NCBI RefSeq assembly: GCF_029223185.1
Contig: NZ_JARHUG010000006.1
Span: 124,001 to 188,000 of the forward strand
Reading direction: 5' to 3'
Length of the DNA stretch: 64,000 bases
Origin: Aliiglaciecola sp. CAU 1673
GTDB taxonomy: Bacteria > Pseudomonadota > Gammaproteobacteria > Enterobacterales > Alteromonadaceae
Position numbers and translations under genes: made by a program. Under the pieces are notes generated by a model that worked only from the letters and a program-made list of their open reading frames with translations, searched no databases and was not told where the DNA came from. This document shows positions 30,902 to 38,333 of the stretch, in pieces. Each line of letters begins with the position of its first letter. Position 1 is the stretch's first letter.

Positions 30902-31558
30902 ATGGCAAAGTTTCTGATTGCCGATGATCATCCCCTTTTCAGGGAAGCCCTGGCGGGCTCCCTGGCACAGCACTTTTCGCCGCTGGAGTTGGTGCAATCC
31001 TCCTCATTGGAAAGCACCCTGGCAGCGCTTGAAGAACATGATGATCTGGACCTGGTGCTGTTAGATCTGCATATGCCGGGCTCCGGTGATCTGTATGGTC
31101 TAATCCGCGTGCGGGAAGATTATCCGGTGGTGCCGGTCGCGGTAATTTCCGGTAGCGAAAGTGCAGACATTGTCTCTAAGGTTATGGGCTTCGGGGCCTT
31201 GGGTTTTATTCCTAAATCTTCTTCCAGTGAAACGATTGCCAGTGCTATCGAAGCGATTTTAGCTGGTGATCGCTGGGTGCCGTCAGGCATGCAGGACAAA
31301 CTCAAACAGCTAAATGACGAAGACCGCGATCTGGCAGCCAAGGTTGCCACTCTCACGCCTCAGCAATACAAGGTATTGTTTTTGTTGCATGACGGCCTGC
31401 TGAATAAGCAAATTGCCTATGAACTGGGGATTACCGAAGCCACGGTAAAGGCTCATGTGACGGCTATCTTCCGTAAACTGGATGTCTACAGCCGCATACA
31501 GGCGGTGCTTCTGGCTGAAAAGCTGCAATTGGAGCCGCCCGCTGCCCAGGCTCCCTGA
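30902..31558 (+). CDS. LuxR/NarL-family response regulator (CrbR/ErdR-like candidate)
   Basis: A 218-residue regulator: receiver domain with the acidic pair in IADDH, phosphoacceptor Asp55 (VLLDLHMPG) and conserved Lys in IPKSSS, then a LuxR helix-turn-helix (LTPQQYKVLFLLHDGLLNKQIAYELGITEATVKAHVTAIFRKL). AGGAG precedes the ATG. Its position 54 bp after acs parallels the acetate-switch regulators CrbR (Vibrio) and ErdR (Pseudomonas), which activate acs; I infer the same job. No cognate kinase lies nearby; the hybrid kinase at 47-49 kb has a different sensor. Confidence 0.85.
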   Translation: MAKFLIADDHPLFREALAGSLAQHFSPLELVQSSSLESTLAALEEHDDLDLVLLDLHMPGSGDLYGLIRVREDYPVVPVAVISGSESADIVSKVMGFGALGFIPKSSSSETIASAIEAILAGDRWVPSGMQDKLKQLNDEDRDLAAKVATLTPQQYKVLFLLHDGLLNKQIAYELGITEATVKAHVTAIFRKLDVYSRIQAVLLAEKLQLEPPAAQAP

Positions 31559-31642
31559 TTCTAACGCTGGAAGCGCATTCCAGCGTTGCAATTCAAGCCT
31601 CTTCCTTTAAAGTGGAACCATCCCATAAGCCGAAGGAATGCG

Positions 31643-32641
31643 ATGATCGATCCCCAACTCCCTCTTGTAGACTTGCACCGCCATCTTGATGGCAACATTC
31701 GCCCACGCACCATTTGGGAACTGGCCCAGCAGTATGGCATCAAGATACCTGCAGACAGCTTCGAAGCCCTGCTGCCCTTAACCCAAATCCAGGATCAAAC
31801 CAGCGACCTGTTGGCCTTTTTACAAAAACTCGATTATGGCGTATCTGTGCTCGCCGATACCCAAGCCTGTTACCGGGTTGCCATGGAAAATATGGAAGAT
31901 GCCTTTGAATCGGGCCTCGACTATGTAGAGCTGCGCTTTTCACCTTACTACATGGCCATGAATCACAATCTGAATATGGCCGATGTGGTGGAAGCCGTGG
32001 TGCAAGGTGTGCGTGATGGCAGCCACAAATTTGGTGTGCAGGCCAATCTGATTGGCATTTTAAGCCGCACCTTTGGTGTCCCCACCTGCAAGCAGGAACT
32101 TGATGCCTTATTGGCGCATAAGGATAAAATCACCGCTTTGGATTTGGCCGGTGATGAATTGGGCTATCCGGCGCCGCTTTTTATCGAGCACTTTAAGCTC
32201 GCTCGTGATGCCGGCTGGCAGATCACTGTGCATGCCGGTGAAGCAGACGGCCCACAGAGTATCTGGAATGCCATTGAAATGCTCGGCGCCAAGCGCATTG
32301 GTCATGGGGTAGCGGCTGCCCGTGATGACAAGTTGATGGAGTATATGGCCAAGCATGAGATAGCCGTGGAGTCATGTCCCACCTCTAACTATCAAACCGC
32401 CACGGTAAAAGATCTTAGCCAGCATCCGATGCCGCTTTTCCTCGAGCGTGGCTTACTGGTGACCTTGAATACCGACGATCCTGCGGTATCCAATATCGAT
32501 TTGGCTAACGAATACAAGGTTGCCCATGAAACCCTGGGTTTAAGCGAAGCACAGCTTAAACAAGTGCAGCAAAATGGTGTGAAGGCGGCTTTCCTAACGG
32601 AGGCTGAGAAAAAAGCACTGTTTGCACAAAAGCAGGCTTAA
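31643..32641 (+). CDS. add: Adenosine deaminase
   Basis: A 332-residue zinc amidohydrolase of purine salvage (adenosine to inosine). Metal and catalytic motifs are visible: DLHRHLDGN at the N-terminus, VHAGEADGP with the catalytic Glu, [18 protein letters not shown] and the C-terminal [14 protein letters not shown] with two metal/base Asp residues. ATG 31643, preceded by GAAGGA, gives the expected start just before the HRH motif; an upstream extension to 31586 is unlikely. Adenine deaminases are close relatives, but the family-typical length and motifs favour adenosine deaminase. Confidence 0.9.
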   Translation: MIDPQLPLVDLHRHLDGNIRPRTIWELAQQYGIKIPADSFEALLPLTQIQDQTSDLLAFLQKLDYGVSVLADTQACYRVAMENMEDAFESGLDYVELRFSPYYMAMNHNLNMADVVEAVVQGVRDGSHKFGVQANLIGILSRTFGVPTCKQELDALLAHKDKITALDLAGDELGYPAPLFIEHFKLARDAGWQITVHAGEADGPQSIWNAIEMLGAKRIGHGVAAARDDKLMEYMAKHEIAVESCPTSNYQTATVKDLSQHPMPLFLERGLLVTLNTDDPAVSNIDLANEYKVAHETLGLSEAQLKQVQQNGVKAAFLTEAEKKALFAQKQA

Positions 32642-32777
32642 CGTTCTATTTGTGGCCTCTCACTGTAGAGGCCTTATACCAAGGCATTAATCTCACCAAA
32701 AAACATCTCCAACAAACTACTTGTATCAACAAATATAAGCGCTAATATAAATGGTAATGTAAAAGTAAGGGTATTCT

Positions 32778-33275
32778 GTGTCACAAGATTTTCTGGATGA
32801 GTTGGGAGAGCTTGCTTTAGGCAGTCGGCTTAAACGTCTGAGTGAGCGTATGCTGGCCGATGCCGCCAAGGTTTATCAGGCTTTTGGTATCGACGCTCAG
32901 CCTAAATGGTTCACCTTATTGGCACTGTTACATCAGCAGCAACCGATCTCTGTGGTGGAAGCGGCAGAGCGGTTGGGATTAACGCAGCCGGCTATCAGTC
33001 AATTCTGTCGGCAGTTAGTACAAGCCGATTTGGTGCAGCTGGTAACCTGCGAACAAGACTCAAGACGCCGGCTGATTTCCCTCACTAATAAAGGCAAGCA
33101 AGAAGTGTTGCGTATGCAGCCCATGTGGCAGGCAGTGCAGCAGGCAGCGGTACAACTATGCCGGGAGTTGGAAAATGATTTCTATGTTTCGTTGCAAAAA
33201 TGCGAAAAAGCCTTAACGCAACGTTCATTACTACAACGGACTTTGGATATACATGATGCCGCATCACGACATTGA
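32778..33275 (+). CDS. MarR-family transcriptional regulator
   Basis: A 165-residue winged-helix regulator. The DNA-binding region reads ISVVEAAERLGLTQPAISQFCRQLVQADLV, followed by the wing (EQDSRRRLISLTNKG) and a C-terminal dimerisation helix with two Cys residues (LCRELENDFYVSLQKCEKAL). The start is GTG 32778. It overlaps the following GNAT gene by 23 nt, indicating coupled expression. The pairing suggests a MarR-controlled acetyltransferase that modifies the inducing compound. Confidence 0.85.
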   Translation: MSQDFLDELGELALGSRLKRLSERMLADAAKVYQAFGIDAQPKWFTLLALLHQQQPISVVEAAERLGLTQPAISQFCRQLVQADLVQLVTCEQDSRRRLISLTNKGKQEVLRMQPMWQAVQQAAVQLCRELENDFYVSLQKCEKALTQRSLLQRTLDIHDAASRH

Positions 33276-33747
33276 GTTTTTACCCTTTTCCCCTGAATTA
33301 GCCCGCTATTTTGAAAGCATAAACCGTCAATGGATTGAAGCCATGTTTGTGATGGAGCAAGCCGACCAAGAGATGCTTAGCCAGCCACAGCGAAAGGTGA
33401 TTGAACCCGGTGGCCGTATTTGGTTTGCCCGTCATCCTCAGCTTGGCATTGTAGGAACCTGTGCCCTGATGAACAAAGGGCAGGGAGCTTATGAGTTGAC
33501 TAAGATGGGCGTCTTGGCTGAAGCGCGTAGCCTCAAAGTAGGGGAAAAATTACTGCGTTATGTGCTCGAGCAAGCCAAGTCCATGTCCATGGAATGTTTG
33601 TTCTTACTCACCAACGAGCGCTGTGAAGCCGCGATTCATCTTTATGAGAAAAACGGCTTTGAACACTGTGCGGATATAATGCAGCGCTTTGGTAAAGCCT
33701 ATAAGCGCTGCGATGTGGCCATGCGCTATCGTGGAATTGGCGCATAG
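33253..33747 (+). CDS. GNAT-family N-acetyltransferase
   Basis: A 164-residue acetyltransferase. The core shows LGIVGTCALMN, the YELTKMGVLAEARSLKVGEKLLRYVLEQA acetyl-CoA region (a slightly divergent Q/RxxGxG/A loop) and CEAAIHLYEKNGFEH. The protein starts with ATGATG; 33253 is the first. Its 5' end lies within the MarR gene, so it is translationally coupled to it. It ends 3 nt from the stop of the convergent MFS gene. Substrate unknown. Confidence 0.82.
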   Translation: MMPHHDIEFLPFSPELARYFESINRQWIEAMFVMEQADQEMLSQPQRKVIEPGGRIWFARHPQLGIVGTCALMNKGQGAYELTKMGVLAEARSLKVGEKLLRYVLEQAKSMSMECLFLLTNERCEAAIHLYEKNGFEHCADIMQRFGKAYKRCDVAMRYRGIGA

Positions 33748-33749
33748 GG

Positions 33750-34970
33750 TTAATGGGCTGTCGCCTTGGCGGAGAAATGCTCGGCATAGCCTTTGGGGTT
33801 AAAGCGCAGGCTGTGCAACAACATTAAAGCGGCACCAGAAGCCAGCAACAGCCAAGCTGCTTCAAAGCCTTGCAAGTTATCGCGAATGACACCGGCGAAA
33901 TAGGGGGCCACACCAGCCAACAGATAGCCGATGCCTTGCACAAATGCCGTCAAGCGTCCCGCTGCGATAGGATCATGCTGGTGATCCAGGGTCAGGATCA
34001 TGGCAAGGGGGAACATGCCGCCAATGCCCAGTCCCATTAAGGTTGCCCATAGAAACAGCCCCAACTCAGGCGCCAGCGCCAGCCCGGCAAAGCCCAATAC
34101 CTGCAACAGACACAGCAACATCATCATCGGACGTCTGTCTGATTTGTGCTGAACCAAATAGGGGAATAGCAGTCCGGCAACCACTTCCATCAATGTCAGA
34201 TAGGCAAGTAACAACCCCGCTTGTTGGTCGCTGTAACCGCGCTCCATGGCATAGGGCGCGAGCCAGGCCAAAACGCAAACATAGGCACCGGTGCCTACAC
34301 CAAACAGCAAGGCTAAATGCCAGGCCCGTTTATTGCCCCAAAAGCGCAGCCTTGTGCCTTTGTTTTGGTTGTTTTCATCGCTCGGATTAGCCTTCGTCCA
34401 GCTTAGCCATAACAGCAATGCCAACAAGGCCGGCCATAGCCAATGTCCCAAACCTTCCCGCCAGGACGCGCTTTGGGCCAAAAGGGGAGAGCCATAAGCG
34501 GCAAAGGTGGCGCCCGCCATAATGGCGGTGACATACAGGCCCATCATCATCGACACCTTGTCGGCAAAACGGGCCTTTATCAAGGCGGGAATTAACGCCT
34601 GAATAAGAGCAATGCCCAAACCTGCTAGCAGTGCTGTCAGAATTAGCATGGCGCTGGAATCAACCCAGAAACGCAGGCCAATGGCGGCAGTAAGCAATAC
34701 CAGAGCTGCAGAGATAACGCGGTTTAGCCCCACATAATCAGCGAGACGAAATCCAAAAAAGCATGCGCCTCCCATGGCCAGTACCGGCAGACTGGTCAAG
34801 AAAGAGGCTTGGCTGAAACTCATATCTAAATCTGCCTGGATCGCCACCAGCAGCGGGCCAACCGATGCCAACACCGGACGTAAATTTAAACCAATCAGCA
34901 AAAGAATAACGCCCAGCAAAAGATGGGAACGGGAAAAGGCATTGCGCATAGAAGCCGAAGAAGAAAGCAT
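33750..34970 (-). CDS. MFS transporter of the CynX/NimT type
   Basis: A 406-residue, 12-span major-facilitator protein. The first helix carries LIGLNLRPVLASVGPLL, a hallmark of the CynX/NimT (cyanate / 2-nitroimidazole) transporter subfamily, and the midpoint loop (KANPSDENNQNKGTRLRFW) separates two six-helix halves. Members export or import small organic anions and toxic nitro-compounds. The gene is divergent from a MarR regulator across an intergenic region holding identical operators, so it is very likely a MarR-repressed exporter. Confidence 0.85.
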   Translation of the reverse strand: MLSSSASMRNAFSRSHLLLGVILLLIGLNLRPVLASVGPLLVAIQADLDMSFSQASFLTSLPVLAMGGACFFGFRLADYVGLNRVISAALVLLTAAIGLRFWVDSSAMLILTALLAGLGIALIQALIPALIKARFADKVSMMMGLYVTAIMAGATFAAYGSPLLAQSASWREGLGHWLWPALLALLLWLSWTKANPSDENNQNKGTRLRFWGNKRAWHLALLFGVGTGAYVCVLAWLAPYAMERGYSDQQAGLLLAYLTLMEVVAGLLFPYLVQHKSDRRPMMMLLCLLQVLGFAGLALAPELGLFLWATLMGLGIGGMFPLAMILTLDHQHDPIAAGRLTAFVQGIGYLLAGVAPYFAGVIRDNLQGFEAAWLLLASGAALMLLHSLRFNPKGYAEHFSAKATAH

Positions 34971-34977
34971 ATTGGTT

Positions 34978-34992
34978 AGATATCAAATATCT
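34978..34992. promoter_or_regulatory. Palindrome AGATAT-CAA-ATATCT before the MFS gene
   Basis: A perfect 6-bp-arm palindrome that overlaps the first TATCTT operator and lies 8 bp upstream of the MFS start codon. It shares the AGAT/ATCT half-site with the two operators nearby. Confidence 0.5.
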
Positions 34993-35005
34993 TTATGTGA
35001 AGATA
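34988..35005. promoter_or_regulatory. Candidate MarR operator 1
   Basis: TATCTT-N6-AAGATA, an 18-bp dyad in the MFS-MarR intergenic region. An identical-arm copy lies 53 bp away. Confidence 0.65.
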
Positions 35006-35040
35006 AATAAATTTTACGGCGGACAATGAGCGAAGTAAAG

Positions 35041-35058
35041 TATCTTTACTTCAAGATA
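35041..35058. promoter_or_regulatory. Candidate MarR operator 2
   Basis: TATCTT-N6-AAGATA again, exactly 53 bp (about five turns) from operator 1 and ending 12 bp before ATG 35071. Both sites would lie on the same helix face. Confidence 0.65.
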
Positions 35059-35070
35059 AATGGACAGCCC

Positions 35071-35577
35071 ATGTCTGAGCCCCTTCACGATGGTGTTGAT
35101 GAGATTGCCCGCCAATGGCAGGAGCAAGGTGTAGACGCCGATTTACAGCCGTTAATGGTGCTGGGAAGAGTGATCCGTTTGATGAAGCATATCGAAACAG
35201 AACTGGCCGAATGCCATGGCCATTTCGGCTTAAAAGTAGGGGAGTTTGATGTATTGGCTACCCTGCGCCGCGCCGGACAACCTTTTAGCCTGACGCCCTC
35301 GCAGCTGTATCAAGCCATGCTGCTTAGCTCCGGGGCCATGACCAATCGTTTAGACAGATTGGAAAAAAAAGGCCTTATCGAGCGTAAACACAGTCAGGAA
35401 GACCGGCGCAGTGTGCATGTGTGTTTAACCTCGCAAGGTAAGTCTTTGATCGACGAAATGTTGCCCAGCCATCTGCAAGCCCAAAATCGTCTTCTGCGGA
35501 ATTTGGCCCCTGCAGAGCGTGAGCAATTGGTCGGCTTGTTGAAAACCTGGCTGGCGGCTTTTGAAGGCTCTAAATAA
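35071..35577 (+). CDS. MarR-family transcriptional regulator
   Basis: A 168-residue winged-helix repressor from ATG 35071. An in-frame ATG at 35026 would add 15 residues but would place operator 2 inside the gene, so 35071 is preferred, although neither start has a good ribosome binding site. The DNA-binding core is FSLTPSQLYQAMLLSSGAMTNRLDRLEKKGLIERKHSQEDRRSVHVCLTSQG. Upstream helices (LMVLGRVIRLMKHIETELAE) resemble the MarR subgroup that controls efflux pumps. It is divergent from the CynX/NimT-type transporter with shared operators. Confidence 0.87.
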   Translation: MSEPLHDGVDEIARQWQEQGVDADLQPLMVLGRVIRLMKHIETELAECHGHFGLKVGEFDVLATLRRAGQPFSLTPSQLYQAMLLSSGAMTNRLDRLEKKGLIERKHSQEDRRSVHVCLTSQGKSLIDEMLPSHLQAQNRLLRNLAPAEREQLVGLLKTWLAAFEGSK

Positions 35578-35986
35578 ACTTCACCAGGCACAGCAGCGCG
35601 ATTAGCAGAATATGTGGGTAGGCAACGGTGGGCCTAAGCGCATGTTTGATATATTGGCCGACCAGGCTCAGGGCACCTGGGCGACTGGCTTGCCAGTTCG
35701 AATAAAAGCCCATGGGAGCTACTTGAACATTTTGTTCTTGAATCGCTTTTTCGAGAATAAGTAATCTTTGCTCGCTGCGACTGGCAAAGGTTTTAAATAT
35801 CCCATCCTGCAACCACAGGATTGCCAGCACCCCCAGCAACAGGCAAAAGGGCAGATTGACGATTAGGCCTGCTAGTAGCACAGCGACGGCAAACAGCTTA
35901 ATGACCAATGCCCGCGTTTCGCTGCGTTCCATATCCTGATGTAAGGCAAGCCACTCAGCCTGCCAGGTATTTATTAAATCCGTCAT
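35570..35986 (-). CDS. Small membrane protein of unknown function
   Basis: A 138-residue protein with an amphipathic N-terminal region (TDLINTWQAEWLALHQDMERSE), a hydrophobic double span (about 33-65: VIKLFAVAVLLAGL, then FCLLLGVLAILWL), a soluble segment with ASRSEQRLLILEKAIQEQ, and a last hydrophobic helix at the C-terminus. ATG 35986 follows GGAG. It overlaps the convergent MarR gene by 8 nt. I do not recognise the family. Confidence 0.6.
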   Translation of the reverse strand: MTDLINTWQAEWLALHQDMERSETRALVIKLFAVAVLLAGLIVNLPFCLLLGVLAILWLQDGIFKTFASRSEQRLLILEKAIQEQNVQVAPMGFYSNWQASRPGALSLVGQYIKHALRPTVAYPHILLIALLCLVKFI

Positions 35987-36119
35987 AAATGCTCCACGGG
36001 TTTGCATTGGTCGTCTGCATCGAGCAGAACCATTATTCTACAAAAGTCTGCGGCAACCTCTTGATGAGGTCAATGACAGAAACACAATTCGGCTAAGGCA
36101 ATAGATGGATGAGACTGTC

Positions 36120-36144
36120 ATGCCCGAAGTTAGTTATCGGGCAT
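36120..36144. other. 8-bp-arm hairpin in the intergenic region before the DUF2058 gene
   Basis: ATGCCCGA (36120-36127) pairs with TCGGGCAT (36137-36144). No T run follows. The remaining 265-bp gap shows no other structure. Confidence 0.35.
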
Positions 36145-36272
36145 CCATAAGAGAAAATAAGAGAACGTTTATTTTTAAACTCCAAGTAGGGCAGCATCCC
36201 TAAGGACAGCCTGGCTACATCTTGCTAAACTAGCGCCATTAGTCGTTAGTCCGCCATCAAAACAGGTAAACC

Positions 36273-36824
36273 ATGGCATTGTCACTTCAAGAGCAACTTC
36301 TTAAAGCCGGCCTGGCTGATAAGCAAAAGGCCAAGAGCATTAAGACAGAAAAGCGTAAGCAGCAAAAGATTCAGAAAAAGCACAAAATTGAGCAGGAAGA
36401 TGAAGCCCGTCTGGCTATCGAAGCCGCACAGGAAGCAAAGAAAGCCAAAGATCGCGAGCTCAATGCCAAGGCTAAGCAAGAAGCCGAAAAGAAGGCAATT
36501 CAAGCCCAAATTCGCCAATTGATTGAAGTGAATAAACAGGTTAAACCCAAGGGTGACATTGCCTGTCATTTTACCGATGGTACCAAGATCAAGCAGTTGT
36601 ATGTTGATGCCCGTACCCAAAAGGCCATCAGTCTGGGCAAGCTGGCAATAGTGAAGCTGGATAACGCCTACGAGCTGGTGCCGATGCCGGTAGCCGATAA
36701 GATTGCCGAGCGCGATGAGTCTTATGTGCTGTTTCGTGCTGATAAAGTGGAAGAAGATACCACCGGCAAAGAAGAAGACGATTGGTATGCCGAGTATCAA
36801 ATTCCTGACGATTTAATGTGGTAG
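36273..36824 (+). CDS. DUF2058 family protein (YaiL-like)
   Basis: A 183-residue protein of the DUF2058 family, annotated in enterobacteria as YaiL or nucleoprotein/polynucleotide-associated enzyme. The N-terminal half is a highly charged helix (LSLQEQLLKAGLADKQKAKS, then repeated KxxK/EA stretches), suiting nucleic-acid or ribosome contact. The C-terminal half has GDIACHFTDGTKIKQLYVD and LVPMPVADKIAERDESYVL. It is full length. Function is not established. A small hypothetical gene follows 13 bp downstream. Confidence 0.85.
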   Translation: MALSLQEQLLKAGLADKQKAKSIKTEKRKQQKIQKKHKIEQEDEARLAIEAAQEAKKAKDRELNAKAKQEAEKKAIQAQIRQLIEVNKQVKPKGDIACHFTDGTKIKQLYVDARTQKAISLGKLAIVKLDNAYELVPMPVADKIAERDESYVLFRADKVEEDTTGKEEDDWYAEYQIPDDLMW

Positions 36825-36837
36825 GGAGCACCTGCGC

Positions 36838-37125
36838 TTGTTGAAGAAATTAAAAGACTGGCATCGCCGCCATGCAGGATTGATGCTGTTGGAGGAACTC
36901 CCTCAGGCGCAGTGTCGGCAAATTATTGAAGATTGCGTGGCAGATGGTTGGGAAATTGATCGTTCTTACGAGGGAACCGATTGGCAGTCCCGTGGCAAAC
37001 TGGTACTACATAAAGGACAAAGTACGCTGAAATTCAGTTTTGCCAGCGCCAATGATGGCCAAATTGAGGGACCGGCGCGTATTGTGTTGGCGCTGGCCAA
37101 ACAACTTGGGGTTGCTCCTAGCTGA
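36838..37125 (+). CDS. Small conserved-looking protein, unknown
   Basis: A 95-residue soluble protein starting at TTG 36838 (LKKLKDWHRRH), with GGGAG about 9 nt upstream; no ATG occurs until residue 15. It shows a helix with ECALPQAQ-like character (EELPQAQCRQIIEDCVADGWEID) and then beta strands (GKLVLHKGQSTLKFSF). It is probably co-transcribed with the DUF2058 gene. Its stop codon is at 37123-37125, and the IS481 element begins 7 bp later, so the gene is intact but its natural terminator may be displaced. Confidence 0.55.
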   Translation: MLKKLKDWHRRHAGLMLLEELPQAQCRQIIEDCVADGWEIDRSYEGTDWQSRGKLVLHKGQSTLKFSFASANDGQIEGPARIVLALAKQLGVAPS

Positions 37126-37165
37126 ACTAGTCTCGACCTAATCTGACACATCTGCTTGAAAAACA

Positions 37166-37225
37166 GAGAGTTACCCGTTTTGATAAAGGTGTCGAATCTG
37201 AAATCAAAACAAAAAGGTAACTCTC
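37166..37225 (+). promoter_or_regulatory. Inverted repeat masking the transposase ribosome binding site
   Basis: GAGAGTTACC (37166-37175) is complementary to GGTAACTCTC (37216-37225), which covers the AAGG and ends at the ATG. Transcripts from outside the element would fold and hide the start; such protection is known in other insertion sequences. Confidence 0.6.
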
Positions 37226-38260
37226 ATGTTGCATACTAGCAATCCCATCATTAAACACAAAGCAGGTCTGTTGAATCTGGCCGAAGAGCTGGGAAACGTA
37301 TCCAAAGCCTGCAAGGTAATGGGCGTATCACGGGATACATTTTATCGCTATCAAGAACTGGTTGAGGAAGGTGGTGTTGATTCTCTTATCAGCCAATCCA
37401 GACGCACACCAAATCTGAAAAATCGGGTCGATGAGCAGACGGAGCGTGCCGTTATAGCGCACGCCATTGCTTGCCCTGCTCACGGACAAGCCAGAACCAG
37501 CAATGAACTGCGTAAAGCGGGTGTGTTTGTCTCTGGCAGTGGTGTTCGCTCAATCTGGCTACGTCATGGTCTGGAAAACTTCAAGAAACGACTGGCCGCA
37601 TTGGAAGCCAAAGTGGCAAGTGAAGGAATTATCCTGACCGATGAACAAGTGGCGGCGCTGGAGAGAAAGCAGCAGGATGATGAAGCCTGCGGTGAGATTG
37701 AAACCCAGCATCCGGGCTATCTTGGCTCACAAGACACGTTCTACGTGGGGAACCTCAAAGGCGTAGGCCGCATCTATCAGCAAACCTTCGTCGATACGTA
37801 TAGCAAAGTTGCCTTTGCCAAGCTCTACACCACGAAAACGCCGATTACCTCAGCGGATGTGCTTAATGACCGCGCCTTGCCGTTCTTCGAGGCACAAGAA
37901 CTGCCGATGCTACGCATTCTGACTGACAGGGGCACAGAGTATTGCGGTAAGGTCGAACAACATGATTATCAGCTTTATTTGGCCATTAACGACATCGACC
38001 ACACCAGAACCAAAGCAAGACACCCACAGACCAACGGTATCTGCGAGCGGTTCCACAAGACCATTCTGAATGAGTTCTACCAAATAACCTTCCGTAAAAA
38101 GCTCTACGGCTCACTGGAAGAGCAACAAAAAGACCTGGACGAATGGCTGGAATATTACAACAATGAACGGACACATCAGGGCAAAATGTGCTGCGGCAGA
38201 ACGCCGATGGAAACATTGCTTGATGGAAAGCGGATTTGGGCAGAAAAGAATTTAGTGTGA
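37226..38260 (+). CDS. IS481-family transposase
   Basis: A 344-residue DDE transposase. The N-terminal helix-turn-helix (NVSKACKVMGVSRDTFYRYQELV) binds element ends. The catalytic rve domain follows: the first Asp lies near FVDTYSKVAFAKLY, the second in LRILTDRGTEYCG, and the Glu in RHPQTNGICERFHKTILNEF. The C-terminal YNNERTHQGKMCCGRTPMETL is typical. The reading frame is intact, so the protein could be active. A translation-masking hairpin overlaps its start. The same C-terminal motif, degraded, recurs in the remnant 1.6 kb downstream. Confidence 0.93.
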   Translation: MLHTSNPIIKHKAGLLNLAEELGNVSKACKVMGVSRDTFYRYQELVEEGGVDSLISQSRRTPNLKNRVDEQTERAVIAHAIACPAHGQARTSNELRKAGVFVSGSGVRSIWLRHGLENFKKRLAALEAKVASEGIILTDEQVAALERKQQDDEACGEIETQHPGYLGSQDTFYVGNLKGVGRIYQQTFVDTYSKVAFAKLYTTKTPITSADVLNDRALPFFEAQELPMLRILTDRGTEYCGKVEQHDYQLYLAINDIDHTRTKARHPQTNGICERFHKTILNEFYQITFRKKLYGSLEEQQKDLDEWLEYYNNERTHQGKMCCGRTPMETLLDGKRIWAEKNLV

Positions 38261-38333
38261 TTACGTCAAAATCGCTTGGTAGTTAGACCGTCAAGTTCCC
38301 TTGGTAATCACACTAGTACATCCTAGCCCTTAA

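Larger units (their letters stand above)
37132..38311 (+). mobile_element. IS481-family insertion sequence (left end clear, right end atypical)
   Basis: The left tip CTCGACCTAATCTGACACATC (here read from 37132) matches the left tip of the remnant at 39641. The right end expected from that remnant (CAGATxAGGTC-type) is absent; instead a 12-bp inverted repeat (38253-38264 with 38304-38315) follows the transposase stop. ACTAGT occurs just outside both proposed ends (37126-37131 and 38312-38317) and could be a target duplication. The right boundary is therefore tentative. Confidence 0.65.

Noticed and set aside
36120-36203. 27-codon ORF beginning MPEVSYRAS, reminiscent of an acetyltransferase start
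   Set aside because: Too short, with no ribosome binding site, and its start lies in the arm of a hairpin. At most it is a decayed fragment.
38253-38315. Inverted repeat after the transposase gene considered as an att site or integron site
   Set aside because: There is no integrase gene, recombination core or cassette structure. It is better explained as part of the insertion sequence end.
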